Assembly (NCBI GenBank): GCA_021234155.1
Contig: JAJEKV010000016.1
Span: 21,829,863 to 21,893,862, forward strand
From: Isoetes taiwanensis
Taxonomy: Eukaryota > Streptophyta > Lycopodiopsida > Isoetales > Isoetaceae
DNA length: 64,000 nucleotides
Direction of reading: 5' to 3'
Of the stretch, positions 45,254 through 56,877 are shown piece by piece. The notes below the pieces were generated by a model that searched no databases, had not been told where the DNA came from, and saw only the letters and a list, made by a program, of their open reading frames with translations. The position numbers and the translations under genes were made by a program. Numbering within the stretch: the stretch's first letter is position 1; each line of letters begins with the position of its first letter.

Positions 45254-45463
45254 GTAATAATAATGATGGAGAATAAGATTGAATGTGTGCATGAGTCAAA
45301 CGTGGTTTGTATAATATATAGGTAAGAACTTACAAAAGAACACATCTCTAGACTAAAAGATATCCCTTCTCACACAACTAGGATTGCCACCGCAGCTTGG
45401 GCACAAGACACTTGCCATGTCATCAATTCTTGATCTATATGATCATTGGTCTATATTCTAACA
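45253..45463 (-). repeat. 3' LTR of the 45-50-kb element
   Basis: 211 bp, bounded by TG and CA (TGTAATAATAATG to TATATTCTAACA on plus). The minus-strand start TGTTAGAATATAG directly follows the purine tract. Confidence 0.7.
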
Positions 45464-45571
45464 CTCCTTTTTGACCAATAAATCAGGAAGGATGAACTTT
45501 CACCTGGCAAATCACCCTCTTAACGGAGAAAATCCAACTTAATGGAGTTTAGGACACTGCCTTCATTCTAT

Positions 45572-47854
45572 ATTGATTTTTCCAAGTATTATGGCGTTCA
45601 ATTCATCTTTTATTGGAAGCCATCGATGTGGGGAATATTCCTGGCATTGTACCAGATCGATGGCCCACATCATTTACAACTAAAGCGAGACAAACTTTTC
45701 TAATGGTGCACCTTGACCTCAATGGTCTAAAACCACAATATCATTACACGAAAGAAATTACATAAGCCTTGGCAGGCAAAACAGCATGCACAACAACTCA
45801 ACCACACAAGTGTATGTACAAACATCCATGGGGAATGCACTATCGGTCAGCTGCCCTCCTCTTGCTAGGCCCAGCATCCTGAGTGTCATGGCGGCGCCTT
45901 ATCACTTCCACCTCGCGCAACTCCCTTATGGCTGGGCCCCTCTGAGGAGGTTCAAATGCGATGTGACATCTTCCTCTCAAAACTAGCATCATGTCTGGGG
46001 CCGGCGCTCAACCAACTCCACGGCACTCTCAATGCGCTTTCGAGTGGCGCGCGGCGCTCCTCTGTGAGGTTCCCCACTGCTGCACACACTCCCCTAACGA
46101 CTTCCTCTGCATCTCTCAACTCCTGTACAAAATCACATGCCTCCTCCTTAATACCCGACTCCACAACCAATTGATCAATGGATTGACCTCCTCACGACAT
46201 CGGTGATGACAATCGCCGTGCTTCGCCATGAGGCCGCGCTCCCATACCATTGTCACCTGCCACAACAAAGACATTAGATAAATGGACCATAATGAAATGA
46301 AAGCAAAACGTAAAGGCAAGTTGCTAAATCAAACAACATCAAACTCATCGTCCCCAATGTCAAACGGGATGAAATCAGTATAGGGATCGGTGACCTCACG
46401 AGGGCGGGGGCTGCACTCCTATTAAGCGTGCAATTCATCACCCTTTGCTTCCCTCTCCAGATTTTTCCTCCCCATCCTCGAAGACGCCTGCAGCATCCCA
46501 AAAGCGCTTCCTTCTCCTTCCAACACGCTCTATTTGGACCACTCCTGGCTGGCTCCCAAATAATGACATGCGCACATCCTTATAGGCTGCTGATCTTTGC
46601 GGTGCCGGCTTATAATCCGCCCATTTTGCTTGCACTCGTTCCAGCGAGGCATATCGGGAGTTATTGGGCAAGACCTAGGAACTTGTCGGCTGAACTTGCC
46701 GTCTGCGGCATGCATTTGATGGTGTGGAGAAGGAAGCGGTCTGAACTCTTGAGCATGATATGACACATAGTGCAAAGCCTCTTCTATGGTACGAGTGCAA
46801 GCAGCCCGGGCGGATTATGCCGGCAACCGCAAAGATCGCAGCCTATAAGGATGGGCGTGATATGTCATTATTTGGGAGCCACCAGAGTGGTCCAAATAGA
46901 GCGGTTGGAAGGAGAAGGAAGCGCTTTGGGATGCCGCAGCGCCTTCGAGGATGGGGAGGAAAACTGAGAGGGAAGCTGGTGATGAATTCGCACGCTTATT
47001 GTGGGAGTGCAGCCCTGGCCTCGTGAGGTCGGGCCGATCCCTATAACCCATTTCATCCCGCTTGACATCGGGGACGCATGAGTTTGATGTTGTTTGATTT
47101 TAGCAACTTGCCTTTACGTTTTGCTTTCATTTCATTATGGTCCATTTATCTAATGTCTTTGTTGTGGCAGGTGACAATGGTATGGGAGCTTTGACTCATG
47201 GCGGTTAGCACTTAAGTGATTGTCATCACCGACGACCGTGAGGAGGCTGAATCCATTGATCAATGGGTTGTGGGAGGGGTATTAAGGAGGAGGCGTGTGA
47301 TTTTGTATGGAGTTGAGAGATGCAGGGAAGCCGTTAGGGGAGTGTGTGCGGTAGTGGGGAACACAGATTGAGGCCGCGCCACCTCGAAAAGCAGATTGAG
47401 AGTGCCGTGGAGTTGGTTGAGCGCTGTCCTGTACATGATGCTAGTTTTGAGAGGAAGATGCTGCGATCGCATTTGAACCTCTGTAGGGGCCTGCTCATAA
47501 GGGAGTTGCGCGAGGTGGAAGTGATAAGGCGCCGCCATGACACTCAGGATGCTGGGCCTAGCAAGAGGAGGGCAGCTGACCGATAGTGTATTCCCCATGG
47601 ATGTTTGTACATACACTTGTGTGGTTGAGTTGTTGTGCATGCTGTTTTGCCTGCCAAGGCTTATGTAATTTCTTTCGTGTAATGATATTGTGGTTTTAGA
47701 CCATTGAGGTCAAGGTGCACCATTGGAAAAGTTTGTCTCGCTTTAGTTGTAAATGATGTGGGCCATCGATCTGGTACAATGCCAGGAATATTCCCCACAT
47801 CGATGGCTTCCAATAAAAGATGAACTGAACGCCATAATACTTGGAAAAATCAAT
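45572..47854. repeat. Giant inverted repeat, arms about 1.07 kb
   Basis: 45572-46639 and 46792-47854 are inverted copies, starting ATTGATTTTTCCAAGTATTA at each outer end and separated by about 150 bp. Outer parts differ by only one or two bases per hundred; inner parts differ more and carry small indels. Each arm carries the same broken gene piece. On the minus strand of the left arm it reads ERVQAKWADYKPAPQRSAAY, FGSQPGVVQIERVGRRRKRF, then DPYTDFIPFDIGDDEFDVV. After an acceptor-like GTTGTGGCAG come VVESGIKEEACDFVQELRDA and HDASFERKMS. The family is unknown to me. No target duplication flanks it. It could be two opposed copies of one transposon or a foldback element, and its RNA would form a 1-kb duplex. 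Confidence 0.88.
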
Positions 47855-49570
47855 TTCCTTGCTCGTAGTTCTTTGATAGCTTGCCTATAAGGTTCGCGGC
47901 AGTTTAAAGTAGAATTGCTTATCTCGTTCCAGTCAGGCTTTCTTTCCTTCGTTCTTTTGGCATATCTTCATTATGGAAATCCTTATCAGGAGAGTGAGAT
48001 TACTGAGATTACTGGAGGACATGATGCACGGGTTAGAGCGGATTGAAGCATTATGCTACCAACTCGATTCCAAGTTGAAAAAGAATGTGCAACAGCTTGA
48101 TGATGGGCAAAGACAAAAGAAACAAAATTAAATGACTGCATGTCAACTACATGCCTTTGTTAATGCTTCTATTCCACTCTTAGTCCCAGTCTCAATTCCA
48201 ATTCATGATCTTGCTATTGCTTAATAAGTCTCGCCTTCTAATACGCATCCCAAGTGTCAAACATAGGATATGCTAAGTAACTTCATACATAGAATATGCT
48301 AACTGACTTCATACATCCTAAGTGTTAGGCATATGATTCGCATTTGCCAAGTGGCACTCTTGCACTTAGTCCAAGCAGCATCATGCACAATTGGAGTCCA
48401 TGCAATGCAAGCAGCATATATAAAGAAGGTCTAGAGTTGCGGAGGCCGTTCGGCTTCAACCACCAGCTGCAAATCTTTCTTGTCCAATATTTCTTATTCT
48501 CTTGCGCCCTTCCTGGCATGGCATTGTGCATATCATGTTACCAATATAATTTCTTTATCTTTCTTGAGCATTCCATGTTCCTTGCTCGTAGTTCTTTGAT
48601 AGTTCTTTGATAGCTTGCCTGTCAACTTCAGTGTGACTTAAGATTGCCATCTTTCTGAAGTTTCACAATTCTTCTTTGTATTTTGCACCCATGGTTTGGG
48701 AACAATCTAGATGTCACCAACTAATTTCCTATAGGCGTCTCTTTGCTAACAAATCTTCCGGAAATAGAAATTTTGATTCTTTGAATCATCTCCTAAAAGG
48801 TTCTCTATCAAATGCATCTCCCGAATGCTTGAAGACTGGTCTAATAAGTCACTAACATCACATAATTCTTCTATAGTTTTAAATCCTATAGCTTGTGTGA
48901 TGAGCACCTAATAGGCACACACTCCTACTTCATGGTGTTCTTTCTTATGAATGAATTCTATTGCTTCAAAAAAGGACCTTTTCATAAAATTTTCAAGAAC
49001 CGCATCTTTGTCTGCATCGCCTTTGGCTCCAACTGCATCATCTCATGGTGTTAGTGGAGCATATAATTCATCCAAGACAAATTTGGATCCAATCCCATCA
49101 CACGCATTGCTAACTTTTGATAACCCAACAATAGGTTATGTTCTGTTACTGGTGCAATTACTTCTGCAGCGAGAGTTCCTGAAGTTGCATATGTAGTGCC
49201 TATGGTTCATGCCTGTACCTGGAACTACTTCATAATCCATAAGGTTCTCTGTCTCTTGGTCTTGGATCTTCCTAACATCAATCAGACCTGAACCAACACC
49301 TATGCAATTGTTGACTGACTTTCTCATGAAACAATGGGACGTCTTCCCTTTTCTTTATTTTCTGTCTAGTTCTTGCTTTAGAAAGTTTGTCTGCATCCAT
49401 TCTTCTGCCTTCTTGTGCATGCATTCTTCAAGAAGCTCTTCTTCCTCCTTAAGAGTTTCTTCATGGAAAGAACTCTTTGGTAATTCTCTTTGCGTAATTA
49501 AACAATCTTCTACTTCTTCAAATCTTTCTCTTTGCATTCTCGCATTACTCCCACAATTCAAGAGCTTGAG
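47855..49570 (-). other. Interior of the old LTR element
   Basis: Short frames only. The 32-base segment TTCCTTGCTCGTAGTTCTTT plus what follows, at 47855-47886, recurs at 48579-48620 with an inserted GATAGTTCTTT, so part of this interior is duplicated. CATATATAAAGAAGG near 48414 is TATA-like and could belong to a further LTR fragment starting TGTTAGGCATATG at 48314; no matching copy was found. Confidence 0.4.
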
Positions 49571-49581
49571 CTGTGATACCA
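49571..49581 (-). other. Primer binding site, initiator-Met-like
   Basis: TGGTATCACAG on minus; the canonical site is TGGTATCAGAG. A few bases separate it from the LTR end. It fixes the minus-strand orientation of the element. Confidence 0.65.
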
Positions 49582-49586
49582 TCTTA

Positions 49587-49843
49587 AACATAATAACAAT
49601 AGAGAATAAGATTGAATGAGTGTGTATGAGCCAAAACTTGGCTTGTACAATATATAGGTATTTACCCACAAAAACAGGTCTGTACACTAAAGGGCATAAC
49701 ACGACTCTACACTAAAGGGCGTGACTCCTCACACTAAAAGACATGACTCCTCACGTGACTAGAATTGCCACCTCAGCTTGGTCACACTTGTTATGTTATC
49801 AATCATTAATTCTTGATCTATATGATCATTTGCATATATTTTA
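49587..49843 (-). repeat. 5' LTR of the 45-50-kb element
   Basis: About 257 bp, longer than its partner because ACTAAAGGGCATAACACGAC and two similar units repeat inside it (49686-49755). Borders are approximate. Confidence 0.65.
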
Positions 49844-52291
49844 GCCCCGCATGCCGCCATCCTCATGTCCTTATCATGGATCCTGCCTAAGTGGCAGAGG
49901 GGTGCCGGGTCTATCTATGCTACAAAGAGGGTTTTTCTTTCCAGTTCTCTCTATATACTTTTGTTCTTCCACTATGTACTTTCGATATTTTTTGATATTT
50001 CACCTTTTCCATGATTGAAAGCCTGAATCATAAATTCATGCACCAAAATGCTTGCAGCATATTGCTGACCTTGTTTAACTGCACCAACGAAAAACTAAAA
50101 GAGAGGTTTGACTGCTCTAACTCTCCACAGAAAGATTGAAGCCATATTGATTTTTTGTTTGCATGTGGTGGCTTTCTTTGCTTGGTATTGAAAGTAGTAG
50201 TATGATATCATCATCAAATCAAAAACACTTTTCCTTATGAAAACATAAACCAATGGCAGGATGCTTTGACCTATTTAAATCCTAGTATCTTTATATCGTA
50301 GTATTTTTATAAGCAACAGAACTCTTACCTTTGTAGTATGAACAATGTGCATGAAGTTTTATGAAATAAGATCTTCATGGCCTCAAGAAAAGAATTTGCT
50401 ATGTCTTTACAAAATGCGCACCCTTACAAAAAGTATGTCTTCTGCTACATGAACTGAAATACTTGAATGCAATGTCCCCTGTAAATTCCACAGTTAACAT
50501 AATAGATTTCACATTCAATATCTTAAACAATAAACCTTTTATGCAAACGATCTCTAAACAATTAAGTATTTCGAGATGTTTGATCTTATGGTGGTCTGAT
50601 TGATATGTTCATTTTCATGGTAAAGAGCAGCTGCATTATGAGGTCTGCACCATATCATGGCATGACAATGAACAGATAGCCAATTGAATTACAGTGTGAT
50701 CTGGCATGGCTCTTTAATCAGCATGCATGCTCTTTCATTCCTGCAAGAAAAGGCTAAGTGATACGACATAGAAGGAGGAGGTAAGTTGAAAATAGTAACT
50801 ACCACACAGAAAATACATTCGATATATATAATGACATTCTGATCCAGCATCATGATAATTTGTTTCTGCACCTGCACACGTCTCCACAATTTTTTGTTCA
50901 TGGTCTCCCAATAACCATGTTTGGGATTGACTGATACATAATTGTTATCAATAATTTAATAAAACCCTCTAAAATGCATTCAACAATGTCCCAAGATCTG
51001 GAAGATAACTGCATGACGAACCTGAAGATTTAGAATAGAAGTATAGTGACTACAACATTGCGCACCATCAGAAGGAAATGGATGCCTTTACAGATGGTCC
51101 TAAATACCTGTGAAGCAAAGGGCAGTTTAAGGAGTTTTAATACATGGGCCTCAGAAGTGAGTACCAGCTAAAACACGTAAATATGGTGGAAACACAAGAT
51201 AGGCTTGCTTACAATAGGGCAGATTAGAATATTAGTAAGGGATGAAAAAGCAAAGCCTCCAAATCTCCACCACATCCACTATGAGTTAAAAAGATCTGCC
51301 AACTCGTGAAGGCTTACTGGAACGGAAACCACCTGTAAAACTGTGAATCAAATTGCGTGAATATGCTAAGAGGACGTGAGATTTCCAAAGTTGTTCTAAC
51401 TCAGAAGGTACATATAGCTATAGGCCGGTCAAAAAAATTTAACAGGACGTATAAGCTATTTTCAGAGATGCTCGCGCCGCGAAATGCTCAAACCCGGATT
51501 TAAAAGACAAAAATACTAAGCAAGCTATCTCAAGGCAAAAAACATACTAAGCTATCAATCAAATTTATCAAAAGATGTCGCATACTTCCAATATGTCACA
51601 AGGGTTCAAATCCCATGCAACCAAAACATGTCACAGGGGTTCAAATCCCATGCATGAGATCGATACATTCGAAACAGTACAAGCTTGCACTGATTCAAGA
51701 AAGAAGAGAAAAGATTCAAATCCACGTAAGTAATGCTTCTGGAACCCAACCAGTCGATGCTTTGAGCTAAAAGCAGGCTTGCTCGACCAGAGATAGGCCT
51801 ACAGATTCCTGATTTTTATCCACGTTCAGCGAAATTAATTTTGACCATTAAATCCTTTGTTTTTAACTAATTATAAACCATTAAATCCTTAAAGGCAATG
51901 AGGAGGATGGGGATAATGTGTCCGCAATCAAAAACGGTATTTTTGTTACATATGATTGTGGAAGGTTAAATGTGGTATTCGTATTGGAATATGTATTTGG
52001 ATGATGGTGGCACCTCGGTTGTGTTTGGAAACCGACGTGGATTGGGGCAGAATTTTTTTTCCAGATTTGGATTGGGGCGCGCGTGCAGCCTGCTGTAGGT
52101 GTCGATCTCTCAGTGGGATGCTAATTCGGCTGCATCAGGTGTCGATTTGCTTGCTTCAGGTGTCGCCAAAAAAAGCTTGGGTGTTTTGCAGATGACGCTC
52201 TGTGATTCGGCAACATAATCGTGGCTGGGTGTTGTCTGCTATATAAGGCTGGGATGAGCACGAAGGCTGGAGCGACCTGCACAGACAATCG
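49844..52291. other. Intergenic; tandem B-box-like pair at 51598-51655
   Basis: No gene recognised. At 51598-51655 two 35-bp units each contain GGGTTCAAATCCCATGC, whose T-arm-like GGGTTCAAATCCC is self-complementary and matches a pol III B box. No A box or full tRNA is present. CTGCTATATAAGG at about 52238 has a near inverse, CTATAGCAG, at about 52626. Confidence 0.4.
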
Positions 52292-52299
52292 GTTAGCAT

Positions 52300-52608
52300 C
52301 AGTGATGACTTTAAGGTGTGAAACTTCGTAAAGTTGCTATATTTTACTATTTTCTAAAATCTGGATTCGATGGTTTACTAGGATGCGTATGCTAAAGGAC
52401 TTCATAAAATCGCCAAAATTTGATAATATTGCATCCCAATTATAGTAAATTCGCCAAATTAATGGACATTTTACAGTAAAAACCTCAATTTTATGGTAAA
52501 ACACCAATTCTACTAAATTCGTTTCTATAAAAATGTTGGAAAAATAGGAAACAATCGCCACCATTTCTATAGTTTAGAAGCAACTAGAGGATGATAAAGT
52601 CATCACTG
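52300..52608. mobile_element. hAT-type MITE with 8-bp target duplication
   Basis: 309 bp with 14-bp perfect terminal inverted repeats CAGTGATGACTTTA and its complement. The direct repeat GTTAGCAT flanks it exactly at 52292-52299 and 52609-52616. An 8-bp duplication with CAGTG-type ends is diagnostic of hAT elements. The interior is AT-rich and non-coding, so it depends on a transposase elsewhere. Confidence 0.93.
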
Positions 52609-52616
52609 GTTAGCAT

Positions 52617-54076
52617 CCTGGGCCCTATAGCAGACGGGGGCTGCCAGAAAGGGTAAAGCTGGTGCTGCCCATGGCCGGGCCGTTTTTGTTCTTTGTTTTT
52701 CTTTGTTGATCATGTCCGCTATGAGACCTCGGCCATGCCCACTGATGCCATGCCTGACCCTTTTTTATTCTTTAAATTACCCTTCTTGAATATTTCCATG
52801 ATTTCAGGCCTACTCATGATTCCTTTCTCTATTGAATGATATGGAGCTGGAGGAACAGACTGTTGCATTAGGCAGTGAAGTGCCATATGTGTTTGAGCAG
52901 TAAATTGGTTTTGGCCAGTTGTACATTGTCTTGAAAGGAATTTTTGTCCAAGCCCTCAACTCAAATGCAGCTTACGGTCATCAAGAAATATTTTTGTTCA
53001 CACACTTCATTGGACTAATGCAACAACAGACCAGTACACTTCTCATCCTTCGAACTTGCCCTATATTATAGGTTGGGGAGAAATGAGCCCCGCTTAGGAA
53101 GTAGATTCTATATGAAGGGATGGGATTTAAATACTTACCTTTTCAAATATTGTAATCCATGAAGCGCCATTATCCATGTTCTTAATAGTACATTGTGAGA
53201 AGAGACCATGCAATCGTGCAGAACTGTACAACCAGTATTTTAAGTAAAAATATTTGGCTTCTGTGCGTTCAACGTTATGCCTGTTGCTTCATTGCTTTTC
53301 GCAGTTATTAATATTTAGCAGCTTGGGTACAGGTTTGGGTTAGCAAGGTATGGATTTGATGCAACATCTGGCTGGCAATGTACAGGAATGAAGCGGTACT
53401 TACTAATTTCATTGATAAGCTGTTCTGATAAATTGCTTTACCATATTTTGTTCCTTTTGATATTTTGCACTTGCAAATCCAAAAGCCCTCATTCATCATG
53501 TTTGCAATGCTCTTGTTCGTGCAGCTTCATGTGCGTGGTGCCCACGCCACATGTACATTTTCTAAGCCTATGAATATGTGATTGTGTTTGTTGGCTTCCA
53601 GGCATTGAAGGAAACCACGCATAGGATCATCAAATGCATGCCATTGACAGCTGGAGCTTGGAATGGCAGCCAATGGCATGTGCCTGATGCCTCCTATGCA
53701 TGATCTGAACGCGCCGTCCAGGTAAGCCATGAGCTTTGGATTCATCTGGGGTTCGATTCCCCAGGCTCATGTGATTGTGTGATGTTCTTCGTGTTGTTGG
53801 GTCATGGAGTGTTGTCATCGAGTAGTCTGTTATGTTGCTTTCATACTATACTATATTAAAGCCGAAATACTGTTTTATCCAATGGTCTGTGCTTTAATAA
53901 TGCCCCCTCCAAAGTCGGGTCAACAAGGGGCAGTTTGACCTGGAAAAGACTTGCTTTGGACGTTCTGGATTTGGGGGGAGGGAATATATTGCCAGATGTG
54001 CTCTTATACGATGGCTGAGAAGCCATAATACAAGGTTTAGCCATAATACAATGCCAATTGAATAGGGCGATGATAA
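52617..54076. other. Intergenic; T-arm-like site at 53747-53770
   Basis: No gene recognised. CTGGGGTTCGATTCCCCAG (about 53752-53770) is a perfect T-arm with an exact B box GGTTCGATTCC. GGCTCAT follows, pairing with ATGAGC upstream (53730). The segment between is too short for D and anticodon arms, so this is a tRNA-derived fragment or SINE head, not a functional tRNA. Confidence 0.45.
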
Positions 54077-54150
54077 CCCTCCCCTCGAGGGGATTATGGC
54101 AATTGCCGGCCTCGAGGGTTATTTGCCATCATCCCCGAGAGGAGAGGGTT
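54077..54150. repeat. Short GC-rich inverted repeat
   Basis: AACCCTCCCCTCGAGGGGAT at the left end pairs with ATCCCCGAGAGGAGAGGGTT at the right end with three to four mismatches. CCTCGAGGGTT occurs again in the middle. It abuts the TIR element that follows. Confidence 0.6.
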
Positions 54151-54156
54151 GGCCTC

Positions 54157-54889
54157 CCTTAACCCCAGGTCCGAACAGATTCTTCAATCGTTCAGTCTTG
54201 AATGCAGCTTTGATCCGGCCTTATAATTAATCAGATCTTTGTTCAATATAAATCCTTGATTTTCCCTCTCTGTAGATCCCTTCTTAGATACTTCATGCCA
54301 GTTCTAGATTAAGAAACATCCATGAAGAAGCAACTCCGATTATTTGTATAATACAGTCTACGACAAGCTAATCTACTTCTAATTCAAACAAGAGTCTCCA
54401 GGTTACTACCAGACAATGTATTGCATGCATCTGGTAGCAAAAAGTTCTGAAAATCCCTCTTTAACAAAAGAAATTATAAATAAAAAAAGCCCTATTGCAT
54501 GAAGAAGCAAGCTGATGAGCGTACTACGAGCTGCAGGAACCTAAAATCTGTGCAGCTATGGCCTGGCCATGGTTTTGTCTGAGTGCTCTGTTCTTGCAGA
54601 TTCGTCTCAGAGCAGATGGATGCAGATTGGCCACAACACCAGACCTTGGAAATGGCAACCCAAAATGCCCACCGGATTTGATACAAGCTATGGCAGCGAT
54701 GAGTATGCAGGAAATATGTTATGACGGCAAGAATCAAAACGAATCAGAGAATATCCAGAAGATTATCATAATAATCTATGGAATATTCGTTAGAAACGAA
54801 TATTCGGAAGGTTATCAAAAATAACCTCATGAGATCCAACGGTGACGAGCGGTTAGATTCGTAGAATCTGCAAGGACCTGGGGTTAAGG
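54157..54889. mobile_element. Candidate TIR transposon remnant, 733 bp
   Basis: CCTTAACCCCAGGTCC (54157-54172) recurs exactly as reverse complement at 54874-54889, and CAGATTCT follows at the same distance inside each end, giving about 29-bp TIRs. The interior contains a smaller hairpin, GAATATTCGTT with AACGAATATTC near 54781-54805. No transposase and no clear target duplication, so it is a non-autonomous element of unknown superfamily. Confidence 0.6.
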
Positions 54890-56877
54890 GTTGCGTAACC
54901 ATCTTAAGCTGTGGGTCGGAAAATTTTCCAGCCTTAACGTGCAGGGTTTTAGATCAACCCGTTCCTGGCCATTGATAGCTGCCCTGCAGGGCTCGAATTT
55001 AGTGGCCCACCGAACTGGGAAAAATGCCACCCACATTTGATATTACTGGATTTCTGGATTTTTTGAAGCCTATTTCTAGATTTCTTTGGATTTTTTTGCG
55101 AAAATAACTGGAAAATTGCTGGAAGTTTTTTTATCTAATTGGAAAAATTTAAGGATGGCTGGATTTTTCGGGGCCAAACCCCCTTATTTTCGAACCATGC
55201 TGCCTTGTGATAGGGCATAACAGACAAGTGGAAACTGGAGAAGGAGCGGCGACGTTGCAACTCTGCCCTCCATTTAGTTTCGGAGGGCTTCCTTTGCCCT
55301 GGATTCAGCCTCGAATGCTGATAAACCAGCCTAGGACTTGATAATCAAGCTTTGGAGCTCTAATAACCGATCTATGGCCTTGCCAAAGCTGTGACAACCG
55401 AGCTACAGCTCTGATAAAATAGCTATGGATGAAGCAGCTTGTCTGCCGGTTAAAGGGGATAAACACCCCCTTTAAGGTATTGGGCTCTGAGATGTGTTTA
55501 TCTGAGTTTATCTTTAAGGTTTATCTGGGGTGTTGGGCTCTCAAAGATGTATTTGTCCCCATCTTAAGCATCCCATTTTCGATAGCTCTAAACCTACTCG
55601 ACAAATTCCAACACAGAGGCCTCGATTCCTTTGGAAATACCAAGAAACTTGGCTTAAAATCTATAGACAAACCAAGATCTTAACCATTTAATCCTCAAAA
55701 GATATGGGTTATTTGGGGTGAGAGCTATTTTTGCCACAAGAAGCAACTAATGAATGTGCACCCCATATATGTGCAACTTCTGAGAAGATCACAAGTTGAT
55801 GCTTGCAAGAATGGTCATGATTTGTTTATGTAAATGTTGAAAATGTCTAATGATGGTATCATCAAAGTATTAACTTTGCATTTTAAAGGATAGATTTTAG
55901 TAGCGAAAATAATGCTTTATAAGGCATGTGGGGGCCAAAACTTAGAAACTGTTGTTAAAAATTTGGGAAGACAAACCAATATTTATGCTCAGAATTTCAC
56001 GATGTAGATCCTGTCGCTACAAAACCTTTGCAGATCAAATGTCGTTTCTAACCATGAACCAAAATAAAAAGAAATGTCCGTTTAGAACAATTTCATAGCA
56101 GAGTGGTTGATATTCTTGCTGCTCCACATTTAGAAGTGGCAAAAAGAGGATCCAACATATTGGACGTGACAATGACATAAATACAAAGGGTTGAGCAGAG
56201 ACACTGAGTCTTACATATTTGGGAAGGCTTCTAGCAAGACCAGATAGAACAACTAGAAATCCTGCATGCTTTTTATCTATGAAGTAAGTGTTGATAGCAA
56301 AAATGGATATTGAGTTCTTCATAGCTTGCTATTTTGCATTGGGGTAGCTTTTTGCCCAAAACATAGGTTTGTGGATAAATGATGGAGACCTCTGGAACAA
56401 AAATGCCGGAAGAAACAAAGGATGCATCTGAAGAAAAAAATTACCTGGACGTTTTTCATATTTGAATACTCTTCAAGCTGCAAAAAAGCTAAAATCATAA
56501 CCTTCAAGCTCCATCGATGGAGCCCAAGGATTGGGAAAAAAAAAAAGAGACCTGCTTGTGGCAAAATCCAGGAAACTGTCGATCCCTAAACAACATAAAC
56601 TTTCTTTAGAGCCTAAAGCTCTCTAAATGATAAACTTTGAAAATGATAAACTTTGAAAATGATAAACTTTCTTTAGAACCTAAAGATCTTTAAATCGATC
56701 GTAAAAAGGGAAGGGTTGATATAGAGCAAGCAAGAGGGAGCAGTCCACAATGAAAGGCTGTAGAAATAAGGCAGGGCTATGTAAAATAACATTCCTAGTT
56801 GTTGCCTAATAATATATTTAAAATGGTAAGGAATAATATTAAGAGATATTGTTAAAAAAGAGGTCACCTTTATATTT
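54890..56877. other. Intergenic; tandem ATGATAAACTTTGAAA at 56627-56672
   Basis: No gene recognised. A 16-bp unit repeats three times near 56627-56672, within a larger duplication of AACTTTCTTTAGARCCTAAAG (56599 and 56666). The frame at 56035-56322 has no recognisable motif. Confidence 0.4.

Larger units (their letters stand above)
45253..49843 (-). mobile_element. Old non-autonomous LTR element, minus strand, with nested insert
   Basis: The 5' LTR (minus) is at about 49587-49843 and the 3' LTR at 45253-45463. Shared blocks include GAGAATAAGATTGAATG, AATATATAGGTA, AGAATTGCCACC or AGGATTGCCACC, AGCTTGG and TCTTGATCTATATGATCAT. After the 5' LTR comes TGGTATCACAG (49571-49581), one mismatch from the initiator-Met primer site. 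Before the 3' LTR is a purine tract, AAAAAGGAG on minus (45464-45472). The interior shows no pol. Just after the primer site a frame reads RERFEEVEDCLITQRELP and EEEELLEECMHKKAEEW, a Glu-rich coiled-coil-like start. A 2.28-kb inverted repeat lies inside. The LTRs have diverged with an indel of about 45 bp, so the element is old. Confidence 0.75.

Noticed and set aside
45786-47640. Near-identical proteins on opposite strands (MHNNSTTQVYVQTSMGN)
   Set aside because: They are mirror translations of the outer arms of the giant inverted repeat and not on the strand with the better coding signal.
53725-53775. A functional tRNA gene
   Set aside because: Only the T arm is intact; about 42 bases between the possible acceptor strands cannot hold D and anticodon arms.
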